Assembly (NCBI GenBank): GCA_021324135.1
Contig: JAJPJO010000168.1
Coordinates: 18,996-82,995, forward strand
Source: Pseudomonadota bacterium
Lineage (GTDB): Bacteria > Cyanobacteriota > Vampirovibrionia > Obscuribacterales > Obscuribacteraceae
Reading direction: 5' to 3'
DNA length: 64,000 nt
Shown: piece after piece, positions 55,475 to 64,000 of the stretch
How positions within the stretch are numbered: position 1 is the stretch's first letter
How the letters are laid out: each line of letters begins with the position of its first letter
Made by a program: the position numbers and the translations under genes
Notes under the pieces: model-generated
Databases searched by the model: none
Seen by the model: only the letters and a program-made list of their open reading frames with translations
What the model was told of the DNA's origin: nothing

Positions 55475-55987
55475 ATGAGACGCAAGTTGGCAGCGAGCCT
55501 GATTTTTATAGCCTCCCTGGCGATTGCAGTCGCACCGGCTCCGGCTGAGAGCATAAGCACGAAAGTGATCGCGGTCATCGATGGAGATACGCTCAAAATT
55601 CAGCTTAACGAATCAAAAGAGAAGGTGATCCTCTATGGTATCGATTGTCCTGAGATCGGACAGGACTATGGGGCGCAGGCAAAAAAATTCACCGATGATA
55701 AGTGCTATGGAAAGGTAGTGACTATCGAACAGCGCGGTCTGGACAAAAACGGCCGCATCATCGGCGTCGTCACATTGCCTGATGGGACTAACTTGAATCA
55801 AGAGCTGGTGCGCCAGGGGTTAGCCTGGTGGAGCGATAAGTATGCGCCCAAGGACGAGACTTTGAAGAAGCTCCATCAGGAGGCCAAAACTGCAAAACGC
55901 GGTTTGTGGGTGGCATCAAATCCGATACCGCCCTGGATTTTCAGAAACGGCCAGCGCGGCGTTCAGGGCACTGTCCTGACAAAGTGA
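55475..55987 (+). CDS. Secreted thermonuclease-like nuclease (SNase family)
   Basis: This 170-residue protein has a signal peptide (cleavage near APA-ES at about 25) and a single SNase domain: VIAVIDGDTLKIQ, VILYGIDCPEI with an Arg-rich return later, and ELVRQGLAWWSDKYAP. The family cuts DNA and RNA with Ca2+; some residues of the staphylococcal active site (Arg35) fall in the VILYGID strand, where Tyr-Gly-Ile replaces the usual LRLxGID, so activity should be checked. GAGAGG precedes the ATG. Confidence 0.9.
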   Translation: MRRKLAASLIFIASLAIAVAPAPAESISTKVIAVIDGDTLKIQLNESKEKVILYGIDCPEIGQDYGAQAKKFTDDKCYGKVVTIEQRGLDKNGRIIGVVTLPDGTNLNQELVRQGLAWWSDKYAPKDETLKKLHQEAKTAKRGLWVASNPIPPWIFRNGQRGVQGTVLTK

Positions 55988-56001
55988 AGCTCGGCTGAAC
56001 T

Positions 56002-56889
56002 TTATTGGGTTCGATCGACGCGCGCTTTTTCCTCGCGCTCGATCAGGGTTTTCACTTTGCTGCGCAGCTGATCGAGTCCCGGCTGCAACTGCGTGGAAGA
56101 TGGATCGCCGGCTATGGTCTCCATCTGCGCCACAATCTGAGTGCGCGCCTCGGGCGTCAAGTGCGGAATCAGCTCTGGAAAGGTATCTTGCATGTATCCG
56201 ATCAGCCTGACTCGCTCGCTGACCGTGTAATTGTCTTGCTCTGTCAAGGCTTTGAGACTGCCCGCCACGATACTGGCCAGCCCGCCCTTCATCCGTTCAA
56301 ATCCCTGCATTCTCGTGGCGTAAGTGGGATCATCCTTTTTGATTGTCGGCAGAAATTCATCGACCAGATCAAACATGACGACTGATGTTCGCAGGTGCAT
56401 ACCAATCAGCTCGATGAGCTCGCCGCCGGGAACCTCCTTTTTCAAAAATCCGGAAAGATAAGCTTTGAAGATTTCATTAGTGCTCTGCAGATAATTGATC
56501 GCTTCGCTCAAACGATCGTCTACATCAACGCTGTGATCCTTGTAGCGATCGAGATTTTGCTTCGAGGTCAGGCGAGCGAAAACATCACCCGATTTCGGGC
56601 TCCGGTATCGAGGCAGCGAGCCATATTTTTTCTCGGCAACATCCTGGAGTATTTTCGCCGCCTTTGACATGTCATGTGATGACCAGGCGCGATCGATGGG
56701 CGGCAAGCCTAATTCGGCAAACTGAGCGGTGGTCATCGAATCGTCGGCTGATGCAGATGCCGAGTGTGTTGCAGGCTGAGACGGCGCCGCCGATTCTGCA
56801 CCTGAGGCAATGGTGTTGGCGCTCAAAGATGCAACCGCCATTAATAGGAGAATGACGTTACTGATAGAATGTCGTGGGCGGGTACGCAT
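56002..56889 (-). CDS. Secreted alpha-helical protein of unknown function
   Basis: From ATG 56889 this is a 295-residue protein with a signal peptide (MRTRPRHS, hydrophobic core, cleavage near ASG-AE). The mature part is helical, with a long amphipathic stretch and the segment MHLRTSVVMFDLVDEFLPTIKKDDP. No domain is recognised. It is convergent with the SNase gene. Confidence 0.65.
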   Translation of the reverse strand: MRTRPRHSISNVILLLMAVASLSANTIASGAESAAPSQPATHSASASADDSMTTAQFAELGLPPIDRAWSSHDMSKAAKILQDVAEKKYGSLPRYRSPKSGDVFARLTSKQNLDRYKDHSVDVDDRLSEAINYLQSTNEIFKAYLSGFLKKEVPGGELIELIGMHLRTSVVMFDLVDEFLPTIKKDDPTYATRMQGFERMKGGLASIVAGSLKALTEQDNYTVSERVRLIGYMQDTFPELIPHLTPEARTQIVAQMETIAGDPSSTQLQPGLDQLRSKVKTLIEREEKARVDRTQ

Positions 56890-57053
56890 GACTGCACATA
56901 ATAGCACGCCCGTTTGCCCCTCAGGCGTTCGAGCACAGGCGCTCGATGATAGGTAAATTATTTATTGCTCAAAGCCAAACTGAATTCATCAGCTTAGAAT
57001 TCTGTTTGATCACTGAGTCCTTTCGTTCCTTCAAATTTTAATTCGGTCAACAA

Positions 57054-58790
57054 ATGAAACGTTTGAATAATGCAGCCTGGTCGATAATTCTTGCCACTAT
57101 TGTCTTGCTTTCACCACTGCCCGCCCCAGCGGCAGAGGGCAGCGACGACAACAATCAAGCATCCGACTCCCAGGATCAGGACAAGGAGAAAGAGGAAAGC
57201 AAGGACGACGACAAGAAAAACGCAAAGGGCGACAAAAGCAAGAAGAAAGACAATAAGAGCAAGGACAAGGAAGACGATGATGCCAAGCTTTCCACAACCG
57301 AGCATACGACAATCATCGCGGGCAAAGCGGTCAAATACAAAGCAACGGCCGGCTACATAGTTTTGAAGGACTTTTCTGAGAAACGAAAGGCGGACAGCGA
57401 CTCGTCAGGCGACGACAAGAGCGGATCGAAGAACAAGAAAGACGGCAAGGAGCCCAAAAAACTTGCGAAGATGTTCTTCATTGCCTATACAAGAGAAGAT
57501 GCGGGATCCGTGTCCAAGCGCCCCATCACCTTTTCATTCAACGGCGGTCCCGGCTCGGCATCAGTCTGGTTGCACATGGGCGCGCTGGGTCCGCGAAAAG
57601 CAGCTCTGACAGCCCGCGGAGAGGCTCCACCGCCACCATACAGGCTGGAGGATAACACCGAGTCATGGCTTGACGCCAGCGATCTGGTTTTCATCGATCC
57701 CGTGTCCACCGGCTTCAGCCGCACGGAGCCGGGTGAGGATCCGAAAAAATTTCATGGCTATGACGAAGATATCGAAAGCGTCGGCGAATTCATCCGCCTC
57801 TATACGACGAAATACGAGCGCTGGACCTCTCCGAAGTTCGTCGTCGGTGAAAGTTATGGAACAACGCGAGCAGCAGGGCTGAGCGAATATCTCCAGAATC
57901 GATTCGGTCTTTATTTGAACGGCATCATTCTCGTCTCGGCAGTTTTGAATTGGCAGACCATCGATTTTTCACCGGGCAACGACACACCTTATGCTCTGTA
58001 TGTGCCATCATATACGGCGGCAGCCTGGTACCATCGAAAGTTGCCGGCGGACCTGCAGAGCAAGCCGCTCGATGACGTTTTACACCAGGCTGAGAACTTC
58101 GTCGCTCAGGAATATCTGCATGCACTTTATGAAGGGGATCGGCTCAGCCAGGAGCGCAAGGAAGAAGTCGCCAATCGGCTGGCAAGCTTCATCGGGCTGC
58201 CGGCCGGCTATGTTCTCCAGTTGAACATTCGCGTTCCCGACCATTTGTTCTTCACCCATCTGCTCATGGATAAGAACCGGCAACTCGGCCGCTATGATGC
58301 AAGATACAGCGGCATTCGCTACAACCCCGGGCAAGATCGATCGGACTACGACCCGAGCTTCGAGGCGGTGCATGGACCTTTTACCGCTGCATTCAACGAT
58401 TATATTCGCCGCGATCTCCACTTCAAGAGCGATCTCCCGTATGAGACGCTGGCGAACGTTTGGCCATGGAGCTTCAAGCGAGCAGAGAATTCGTATCTAA
58501 ACGTCGCCGACGATCTGCGCAAGGCGATGACCCGCAATCCATACCTGAAGGTCTGGTTGTGCTGCGGTGTTTATGATCTGGCCACACCGTACTTCGCGGC
58601 CAAATCCACTGTCGATCAAATGTTCCTCGATCCATCGATTCGGAAAAACGTCAAGATTACATACTATGATAGTGGGCATATGATGTATGTGTATCAGCCG
58701 GCGCGCGAGAAGTTCAAAGCAGACTTCATCTCATTTTTGAAAGACGCTTTGGTTCCGGAGAATTCGGTGGTTCCATCTGCGGCGCCATAA
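57054..58790 (+). CDS. Serine carboxypeptidase (peptidase S10) with Lys/Asp-rich region
   Basis: This 578-residue protein has a signal peptide (cleavage near APA-AE) and then about 55 residues almost only of Lys, Asp, Glu and Ser. The S10 domain includes ITFSFNGGPGSASVW, the nucleophile Ser267 in GESYGTTRAAG, the Asp in GVYDLATPYFA and the His in DSGHMMYVYQP. The family removes C-terminal residues from peptides at acid pH and is less common in bacteria than in eukaryotes. The charged region probably stays disordered outside the cytoplasm and may bind the cell surface. No clear RBS precedes the ATG. Confidence 0.93.
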   Translation: MKRLNNAAWSIILATIVLLSPLPAPAAEGSDDNNQASDSQDQDKEKEESKDDDKKNAKGDKSKKKDNKSKDKEDDDAKLSTTEHTTIIAGKAVKYKATAGYIVLKDFSEKRKADSDSSGDDKSGSKNKKDGKEPKKLAKMFFIAYTREDAGSVSKRPITFSFNGGPGSASVWLHMGALGPRKAALTARGEAPPPPYRLEDNTESWLDASDLVFIDPVSTGFSRTEPGEDPKKFHGYDEDIESVGEFIRLYTTKYERWTSPKFVVGESYGTTRAAGLSEYLQNRFGLYLNGIILVSAVLNWQTIDFSPGNDTPYALYVPSYTAAAWYHRKLPADLQSKPLDDVLHQAENFVAQEYLHALYEGDRLSQERKEEVANRLASFIGLPAGYVLQLNIRVPDHLFFTHLLMDKNRQLGRYDARYSGIRYNPGQDRSDYDPSFEAVHGPFTAAFNDYIRRDLHFKSDLPYETLANVWPWSFKRAENSYLNVADDLRKAMTRNPYLKVWLCCGVYDLATPYFAAKSTVDQMFLDPSIRKNVKITYYDSGHMMYVYQPAREKFKADFISFLKDALVPENSVVPSAAP

Positions 58791-58809
58791 TTTAGAGAGG
58801 CTGCATTAA

Positions 58810-59454
58810 ATGGATCCGGCGGCGTATGATGCCCTGAAAGATTTTATATGGACGAGAGTCTGGTCGGGATTCTATTCATCTGAAGACATACTGGCTGATG
58901 CCATGGAAGGTCTCGATGAATGCTGGTTCTACGAAGATCCGGTTGAGGCTGATGAGAAGGAAGTCAAAGCGCTAATCGACAAGGAAGTAGCGGCGAAAAA
59001 GGCGGACGAGTGTCAGTGGCCGGTTGAGACTATGTGCGACAGACTGACCGGAGCATTTGAAGCATTAACCGCCCGTGGTATCATCAGCCTCGAGTGCGCG
59101 GGCTACACGATTAGCGACGGCTGGTCAGACTATCAGGAGGTCGTAGTCGTCGAGTGGGAGCCTGCCGGCGCCAGGCAACACATCCGCGGCGGCTGCTTCT
59201 ATCACGAACAGGATCTGGAGCGGGCTGTCGCCGGCGATGGACTTTTTCTCGCTTATGGTGCAACCTCCGGTGATGATCATGACAGCATCGCTGTTGCCGG
59301 CGAGATAATTCAGGTTATGCAGGAGTTCGGTTTCAAACCGGAATGGGACGGCACAATTGCGCAGCGCATCTTTCTGCCTATCGAGTGGAAACGGCGTTGC
59401 AAACCGCGCGCCAATCCGGCGCCGCCGCCCTCACTGGTCAAAATTAGCCGCTAA
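58810..59454 (+). CDS. Soluble protein resembling DUF6891 family
   Basis: This 214-residue acidic protein includes FTWTRV-like opening helices, DRLTGAFEALTARGIISLECAGYT, RGGCFYHEQDLERAVAGDGLFLAYGATSGDDHDSIAVAGEII, and a WDGTIAQRIFLPIEWKRR end. The HEQD, LAYGA and WxG patterns fit the DUF6891 family as I recall it; no function is known. GAGAGG precedes the ATG. It follows the S10 peptidase by 19 nt and may be cotranscribed. Confidence 0.65.
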   Translation: MDPAAYDALKDFIWTRVWSGFYSSEDILADAMEGLDECWFYEDPVEADEKEVKALIDKEVAAKKADECQWPVETMCDRLTGAFEALTARGIISLECAGYTISDGWSDYQEVVVVEWEPAGARQHIRGGCFYHEQDLERAVAGDGLFLAYGATSGDDHDSIAVAGEIIQVMQEFGFKPEWDGTIAQRIFLPIEWKRRCKPRANPAPPPSLVKISR

Positions 59455-59495
59455 TCCCGGCATCAAAATTTAGTGCGACAGGCAAGCATTCTTAA

Positions 59496-61016
59496 ATGAT
59501 CTTGTTCGTTCAGCCGACCCTGGCGGCAGGCGGCAATATGATGGTTTTTATGAACGGTAAACTAAGATTCGAAGTCTCAAAATCAGCGGCATTCAAGCGC
59601 GTTCTAATGCCGGTAACCACGGTCCTGCTCGTTTCATCGGTCTTCATGCTCGGATTTATGCAGTGGCTGATCGGGACGACGGCCTCATCAGTAGATCCTG
59701 AGCTCTCGAGCGGACTGTATCGATCTGTCGGAGCGGGCATCGCCTTTGGATCATTTTTGACTTTTATAATCACTCTCTACATGATCCGCTATACGGCATA
59801 CTCGCTCGAGCTGGACGAACAATCTCTGACAATCAAAAAGCTCTGGGGAAAGCAACGCCTGCTCTGGAATGAAGTCGCCGATGTGCAGGTGATGCGGCGT
59901 TTGTGGCAGCGCTTCCTGTACTTGCGCACCTGGGATGGAAACTATGTGCAACTCTGCCCACCGCTGGAGGATTTCGAGAAGCTGCAAAACGAATTGACCA
60001 AAAGAGCCGAGTCGGCCATTTCAGCCCCTTCGCTGCAAACGGAACCCTCTGAGAAGCTTCGGCGACAAACTCGACTGTTCTTCGCTGAAGTCGGCTGGCA
60101 ATTCAAGATTGCCGGCATAACCTTTTTATCAATTCTTATATTGCTGTTGCTCTTCATAGCCTGGCAAAGTTTGCGCAATCCGATACTGGATGTGGAGTCG
60201 TACTGCGAGAAGCAGCAACTGAAGCCGGGGGAAAACCTGATCAAGCCCGGCAAGAAGAGCTATCTGCAAACGTTTTACATAAAGAACGCCGGCCGATCTT
60301 TCAGCGGCATGAATGTCACCGTCTCCGGCAACGCTTTTACATCCGGGCAATGGCGCAATCCTGAGGTTTTGATTGTTTCCGATCAGCATCCTCGCTGGAG
60401 CTTCCAAGATATCACCAGCTTCAAACGCGAGCTGATTCCAATGAAGCGCGACGGCTCCGGAGCATGGCATTGCACTTTACCGGCGGATCTAACCTTCCAG
60501 CACCAGGATGATCTTTTCGTCCAGGCAGTGCTGCTCCCAGTTGAAACGATCCGGCCTCATATATCGATGGAGCAGCAAATCAAAGTCTTTCTCTTCGCGG
60601 ATGTCGAAAGAGCAGGCAAGGGCGTGCTCAAGGCAGATTTCGTTCCATCCACCGGAGCGCAGGCAGCAGTATCACATACGGTGCGGCTGCAGGCGAGCAA
60701 GGCAGCTGTCGGAATCGAGCCTGTCTGCTCCGTGCGTATTCCCGCCAGGGATCCCGTCAGCCAATGTCCCCGCGCTGTCGCCGTCTCGCTTGATGAGAAT
60801 GGCGCTCAGCTGCGCGCCGCCGGTGGCGCCAGGGCGGCCGTGCAATATTACAGCGATGAGCTGACGAAAAAGGGATGGCATACCAAGTGTACGAACAACC
60901 GCGGCGGGATGTACAATATTGATGCTACTAAGGGTGGGCGCATCATTAAGATTGACATCATGGATATGACGCCCTGCAAAATGAATGTGGACATCAGAAT
61001 CTGGTATTTTTCATAA
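59496..61016 (+). CDS. Membrane protein with bPH-like domain
   Basis: This 506-residue protein has two hydrophobic segments (about 40-60 and 80-105), a cytoplasmic beta-rich part (SLTIKKLWGKQRLLWNEVADVQ; YLRTWDGNYVQL) resembling bacterial PH (YdbT/bPH2) domains, a third membrane segment near 210-230, and a long extracytoplasmic C-terminal part with Cys residues. Function unknown. The start is uncertain: ATG 59496, and ATG 59538 or 59541 are in frame. Confidence 0.65.
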   Translation: MILFVQPTLAAGGNMMVFMNGKLRFEVSKSAAFKRVLMPVTTVLLVSSVFMLGFMQWLIGTTASSVDPELSSGLYRSVGAGIAFGSFLTFIITLYMIRYTAYSLELDEQSLTIKKLWGKQRLLWNEVADVQVMRRLWQRFLYLRTWDGNYVQLCPPLEDFEKLQNELTKRAESAISAPSLQTEPSEKLRRQTRLFFAEVGWQFKIAGITFLSILILLLLFIAWQSLRNPILDVESYCEKQQLKPGENLIKPGKKSYLQTFYIKNAGRSFSGMNVTVSGNAFTSGQWRNPEVLIVSDQHPRWSFQDITSFKRELIPMKRDGSGAWHCTLPADLTFQHQDDLFVQAVLLPVETIRPHISMEQQIKVFLFADVERAGKGVLKADFVPSTGAQAAVSHTVRLQASKAAVGIEPVCSVRIPARDPVSQCPRAVAVSLDENGAQLRAAGGARAAVQYYSDELTKKGWHTKCTNNRGGMYNIDATKGGRIIKIDIMDMTPCKMNVDIRIWYFS

Positions 61017-61031
61017 TTTTATTCTGTAATC

Positions 61032-61643
61032 ATGACTGATCCGAAATCGATTCGAGTACTGTCAATCGATAGCAACGAGTCCAGCCGGCTGGCTGTACGC
61101 CAGGCTTTGCAGGGCTCGGGCAGCATCGAAATCGCGGCTGAGGTGACCACAGCCGCAGAAGCTCTTCAGTGGCTGGGCAAGGAAGAGCTGGATGTCGTCC
61201 TTATCGATTTAAGATTGCCGGACGGAAACGGCGTCGAGCTGACCAAGAAGGTTCGCGATCTGTCACCCAACGTACGCGTCGTCATTCTAACCTCGAGCGA
61301 TGTTCCCGAGGACATTTTTGCCGCTATGGATGCTGGAGCCGATGGCTATGTCCTCAAAGGAAATATATCGACGGCAATCGAAACAGCGATCAGGAGCGTG
61401 AGGCTGAGCGCCGTCTGGCTCGATCCGGGCATCGCGCAGCAGGTGCTCAAAGTCATCGAGGCACCGATCACGAAACCGGCCAGAATCTTACCTACCGGTC
61501 TCATGGCCATTCCTCTAATGCCCAACGAAAAAGCTCTGCTGAACGATCTGGCTGCAAGCAGCTGTGTGGACGGAGTTTGCATGGTCGATCCTGCTTTTGT
61601 GAAGAAACTGCGCCGCTACTCTCAAACAGCGACGCAGTCATAA
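61032..61643 (+). CDS. NarL-like response regulator with degenerate output domain
   Basis: This 203-residue protein has a canonical receiver (residues 6-130): IRVLSIDSNESSR, the phospho-acceptor Asp in VVLIDLRLPDGNGVEL, the Thr in VVILTSSDV and the Lys in GYVLKGN. The AIRSVRLSAVWLDPGIAQQVL helix is the NarL/FixJ linker. The C-terminal 60 residues, where a LuxR HTH is expected, carry only PNEKALLNDLAASS, which resembles the first HTH helix, and then CVDGVCMVDPAFVKKLRR. DNA binding is doubtful. It follows the membrane protein gene by 15 nt. Confidence 0.85.
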   Translation: MTDPKSIRVLSIDSNESSRLAVRQALQGSGSIEIAAEVTTAAEALQWLGKEELDVVLIDLRLPDGNGVELTKKVRDLSPNVRVVILTSSDVPEDIFAAMDAGADGYVLKGNISTAIETAIRSVRLSAVWLDPGIAQQVLKVIEAPITKPARILPTGLMAIPLMPNEKALLNDLAASSCVDGVCMVDPAFVKKLRRYSQTATQS

Positions 61644-61646
61644 TCC

Positions 61647-62606
61647 TCATCGGCTTCGCGATTTCGCACCGAATGCGATACCGGCAAGGGACAGAGCCCC
61701 GCCCAGGATCGATGCCGAAGCCGGCACTTCTTCAAGCCAGAAAAACGACACGAGAAGCGAAGCTACCGGAACGGCATACAAGAAGCTGGCCGCTCTTGAT
61801 GCAGGCACTCGAGAGAGGATGTAGCACCAGGCGAGTATACCGAGTGCGGCTGGAACGATACCGAGGTAGAGAACGCAAACGGTAGCAGATGCGGTGGCAT
61901 GGGCGGCGGCGTCGAAAACCGACGGCAGAAATACCGCCATGCACAGGCTGGCGCCCCAGATTGTATAAGCAGTGACCTCGAAACTCGAGTGCCTGTTGAA
62001 TAAAGGCTTTTGCACGACGATTGAAAGCCCCTGAATAACAGCGGCGCAAAATATCGCCAGGGCGCGCAAATCCAATTGCAGGTTGGTGCCACCACTGGTG
62101 GAGATGATCGCAGCACCGGACAAGCTAACCAGGAGCCCAATCCAGCCTCGCTTTCCAAGCCGATCTTTCAGCCATACATGAGCAAAGAGACCGGCAAACA
62201 GTGGGCTCGTGCTGACCAGCAAGCTCGTCACCCCGGCCGGCACACCTACTTCGCCATAAGCAATGGCAACATTGTATAAGGCGATGCCGACAGCACCGCA
62301 AAAGGCGAAGCGCAGAGTATCTTGCCAGGTCGGCAACCGTTTGATCTTACCAAGACCGATGGCAAGCAGCACCACGGATGCCACCATATATCGGAAGCAC
62401 GCCAGCTGCGTCGGTGAGTATTCTTGCAAAGCCACCTTGATTGCCGGGAATGATGACGCCCAGACAATCACCGTAAAGGCTATCAGGACAATCAGTACGA
62501 CCTGCTTGAGTCTGCAGCTGTCGCCCTCGGGTTGGGCGCAGATAGCTTCCGCTCTGTCGATTGGTCGATCATAATTGATTCGCTCAATGGTAGTTCGATT
62601 AAACAC
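61647..62606 (-). CDS. EamA/DMT-family transporter
   Basis: GTG 62606 has GGAGG 5 nt upstream and gives 319 residues, the usual length; ATG 62735 would add 43 non-hydrophobic residues. It has ten hydrophobic segments in two EamA halves (FTVIVWASSFPAIKVALQEYSP; GAAIISTSG; the second half beginning IFCAAVIQGLSIVVQKP). DMT proteins export amino acids, metabolites or drugs. The gene is divergent from a MocR/PdxR-type regulator; such regulators often control a neighbouring transporter. Confidence 0.9.
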   Translation of the reverse strand: MFNRTTIERINYDRPIDRAEAICAQPEGDSCRLKQVVLIVLIAFTVIVWASSFPAIKVALQEYSPTQLACFRYMVASVVLLAIGLGKIKRLPTWQDTLRFAFCGAVGIALYNVAIAYGEVGVPAGVTSLLVSTSPLFAGLFAHVWLKDRLGKRGWIGLLVSLSGAAIISTSGGTNLQLDLRALAIFCAAVIQGLSIVVQKPLFNRHSSFEVTAYTIWGASLCMAVFLPSVFDAAAHATASATVCVLYLGIVPAALGILAWCYILSRVPASRAASFLYAVPVASLLVSFFWLEEVPASASILGGALSLAGIAFGAKSRSR

Positions 62607-62611
62607 ACCAA

Positions 62612-62616
62612 CCTCC
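62612..62616 (-). promoter_or_regulatory. Ribosome-binding site setting the DMT transporter start
   Basis: GGAGG on the minus strand is 5 nt before GTG 62606 and favours this start over ATG 62735. Confidence 0.6.
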
Positions 62617-62789
62617 CGCCGGCCAGCGTGCAACTTCTGCCACACTCGCCGTGCCGCCAATTTATTGAGAAACTTGTCTTGCAGTGTTGAGGGATAAGCA
62701 GCTGCCGGACCGAACATTATTCGTTCGGCGACCAATCAGCCAACTTTTTATGCTACGAGCATAGCCTCATATTGGCTTGATGCAAATAG

Positions 62790-62821
62790 CCATTTTGGTA
62801 AAATTGATAAGACCATTTTGG
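62790..62821. promoter_or_regulatory. Direct repeats, likely MocR-type operator
   Basis: CCATTTTGG occurs at 62790-62798 and 62813-62821, 23 bp apart (about two helical turns). A third weaker copy (CCTCATATTGG) lies at 62765-62775. MocR/PdxR regulators bind direct repeats in the divergent promoter, and this is between the regulator and its neighbour transporter. Confidence 0.6.
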
Positions 62822-62832
62822 ACTTATATATC

Positions 62833-64000
62833 ATGGATCTTCTAATCAATTTAAATAGCCAATCCGAAACGCCACTGCAGCGCCAGCTGTACGATGCGCT
62901 GCGCGAGGCAATCCTGGCTCGGAGGCTCAGCCCGGGACAAAAACTACCGGCGAGCCGCGATCTCTCCAGGTCTCTTGGCATCTCGCGAACGACAGTATCG
63001 CTTACCTATGAAGCGCTGATCAGCGAGGGTTACCTGGAGGCGCAGGTTGGGTCCGGAACTTTCGTAGGTCGCAGCCTGCCCGATGATATGGTTCAAACCG
63101 AAACGCGATCGCGGGCGCGCCGCCACGAAAAGACTGCATCAATCAGCCATCCAGCTGCGAGTTTATCCCTCAACGACATCCAGAAAGAGGAGAGCAGCCG
63201 GGACTCCAGCTGCAAAAATCATCCGCGGCGTTGCTCCAAACGTTTATCAAAATTCGGTACCTACCTCAAAACAAACGAACCGTTCGGACCGCCTGAGGAG
63301 CCGCCCATACAATTCTCATTTGGACGACCCGACATTGACGAGTTTCCGATGCGGCAATGGCTTCATCTGCTCAACCATCACGCCAAACAGCGCAAGCTTT
63401 CCGATCTGGAGTTACCGAAGCGATCGAAAGGCTACCTGCCGTTGCGTCAGGCCATCTCCGACTATTTGGCCAGAGCCAGAGCCGTAAAAGCCGATCCCGA
63501 GCAGATTATTGTTGTAAACGGATCGCAGCAGGCACTGGATTTGGTGGCACGGGTTTTGATCGACCGCGGCGATTACGTCGCCATAGAAAATCCATGTTTC
63601 CTCGGTGCCAAAACCATCTTCGAGGCAAACGGCGCCAGGCTTCATCCTATTCATGTCGATCAGTGCGGCATTGCCGTCGAACGATTGCACGAGGCAGACA
63701 TGCCCCCGGTGAAACTGATCTACGTCACACCATCGCATCAGTTTCCCACCGGCGTCTCGCTTGGCGCAGCCAGACGCCTCGAGCTCATCGCCTGGGCGCA
63801 GCGCAATGGCGCCTATATTGTCGAGGATGACTATGACAGCGAGTTTCGCTACTGCGGCAGACCTCTTACGGCGCTGGCCGGGCTCGACCAGGGCGACACG
63901 GTCATTTACGCCGGTACGTTTTCCAAAACGATGTTCGTTTCTCTCCGCCTCGGCTACCTTGTGGTGCCGCATTCGCTTGTTGACGTTTTCGCCCATGCCA
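62833..64000 (+). CDS. MocR/PdxR-type GntR-aminotransferase regulator (3' end cut by window)
   Basis: An unbroken frame runs from ATG 62833 to the window end (389 codons visible). Residues 1-80 are a GntR winged helix: PLQRQLYDALREAIL, LPASRDLSRSLGISRTTV and EGYLEAQVGSGTFV. A long polar linker of about 70 residues follows, then a fold-type-I aminotransferase domain: GSQQALDLVARVLIDRGDYV, IYVTPSHQFPTGVSL, EDDYDSEFRY and FSKTMFVSLRLGYL, where Lys365 would bind PLP. MocR proteins use PLP or an amino acid adduct as effector; PdxR and GabR are known types. The linker is longer than usual and the C-terminus lies outside the window. Confidence 0.93.
   Translation, partial: MDLLINLNSQSETPLQRQLYDALREAILARRLSPGQKLPASRDLSRSLGISRTTVSLTYEALISEGYLEAQVGSGTFVGRSLPDDMVQTETRSRARRHEKTASISHPAASLSLNDIQKEESSRDSSCKNHPRRCSKRLSKFGTYLKTNEPFGPPEEPPIQFSFGRPDIDEFPMRQWLHLLNHHAKQRKLSDLELPKRSKGYLPLRQAISDYLARARAVKADPEQIIVVNGSQQALDLVARVLIDRGDYVAIENPCFLGAKTIFEANGARLHPIHVDQCGIAVERLHEADMPPVKLIYVTPSHQFPTGVSLGAARRLELIAWAQRNGAYIVEDDYDSEFRYCGRPLTALAGLDQGDTVIYAGTFSKTMFVSLRLGYLVVPHSLVDVFAHA

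Noticed and set aside
63083..63487. Plus-strand open frames inside the MocR gene suggesting a frameshift
   Set aside because: The MocR frame from 62833 is open through to the window end with all motifs in one frame, so no frameshift is needed.

Overview
The window is a bacterial chromosome segment of moderate GC with about 54 protein genes. I see no tRNA, rRNA, insertion sequence or CRISPR array. Gene content fits a non-photosynthetic relative of cyanobacteria such as Obscuribacterales (Melainabacteria/Vampirovibrionia): an ffh-rpsP-KH translation cluster, many TPR proteins, large signal-less proteins with protease-like domains, and a eukaryote-like kynurenine route to quinolinate. The lineage call is inference from gene content; no rRNA gene is present to confirm it.

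Region 1 (1-22.0 kb) looks like a biosynthesis and export locus for a lipid- or polyketide-decorated surface glycan. It holds glycosyltransferases, a UbiA-type prenyltransferase, a phytanoyl-CoA-dioxygenase-like enzyme, a Wzt/Wzm-type ABC exporter, a cytochrome P450, an unusual acyltransferase-P450 fusion, a phosphopantetheinyl transferase, a type II thioesterase and a one-module PKS (KS-AT-C-methyltransferase-ACP). A second operon encodes a DXDD-bearing terpene-cyclase-like protein, an MBOAT O-acyltransferase and an SGNH-like partner. The likely logic is to build a methylated acyl chain on the PKS, oxidise it with the P450s, attach it to a glycan or lipid and export it. The product is unknown. 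This is my best candidate for an undescribed system.

Region 2 (22.1-28.3 kb) is mostly housekeeping: a secreted protein, a GNAT acetyltransferase, and a minus-strand cluster HD hydrolase-ffh-rpsP-KH. Here rpsP and the KH gene overlap by 151 nt in two frames, both encoding low-complexity Gly/Ala-rich sequence. Region 3 (28.3-36.5 kb) is an accessory island: a 1093-residue repeat protein ending in a papain-like Cys-His-Asn domain, a clostripain-like (C11) protein and a glycoside-hydrolase-like TIM barrel, none with a signal peptide.

Region 4 (36.5-50 kb) carries an alcohol dehydrogenase, a BrnT/BrnA-like toxin-antitoxin pair, topoisomerase III, a multi-domain response regulator, a cation/proton antiporter, UspA, HdeD, DNA polymerase IV and a DJ-1/PfpI protein. 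Region 5 (50-55.4 kb) is a TPR protein followed by 3-hydroxyanthranilate dioxygenase, kynureninase and kynurenine 3-monooxygenase. The kynureninase has Asn where the PLP-binding Asp is expected. Region 6 (55.4-64 kb) has a secreted nuclease, a serine carboxypeptidase, membrane and hypothetical proteins, a response regulator without an intact HTH, and a DMT-family transporter divergent from a MocR/PdxR-type regulator that runs off the window end.
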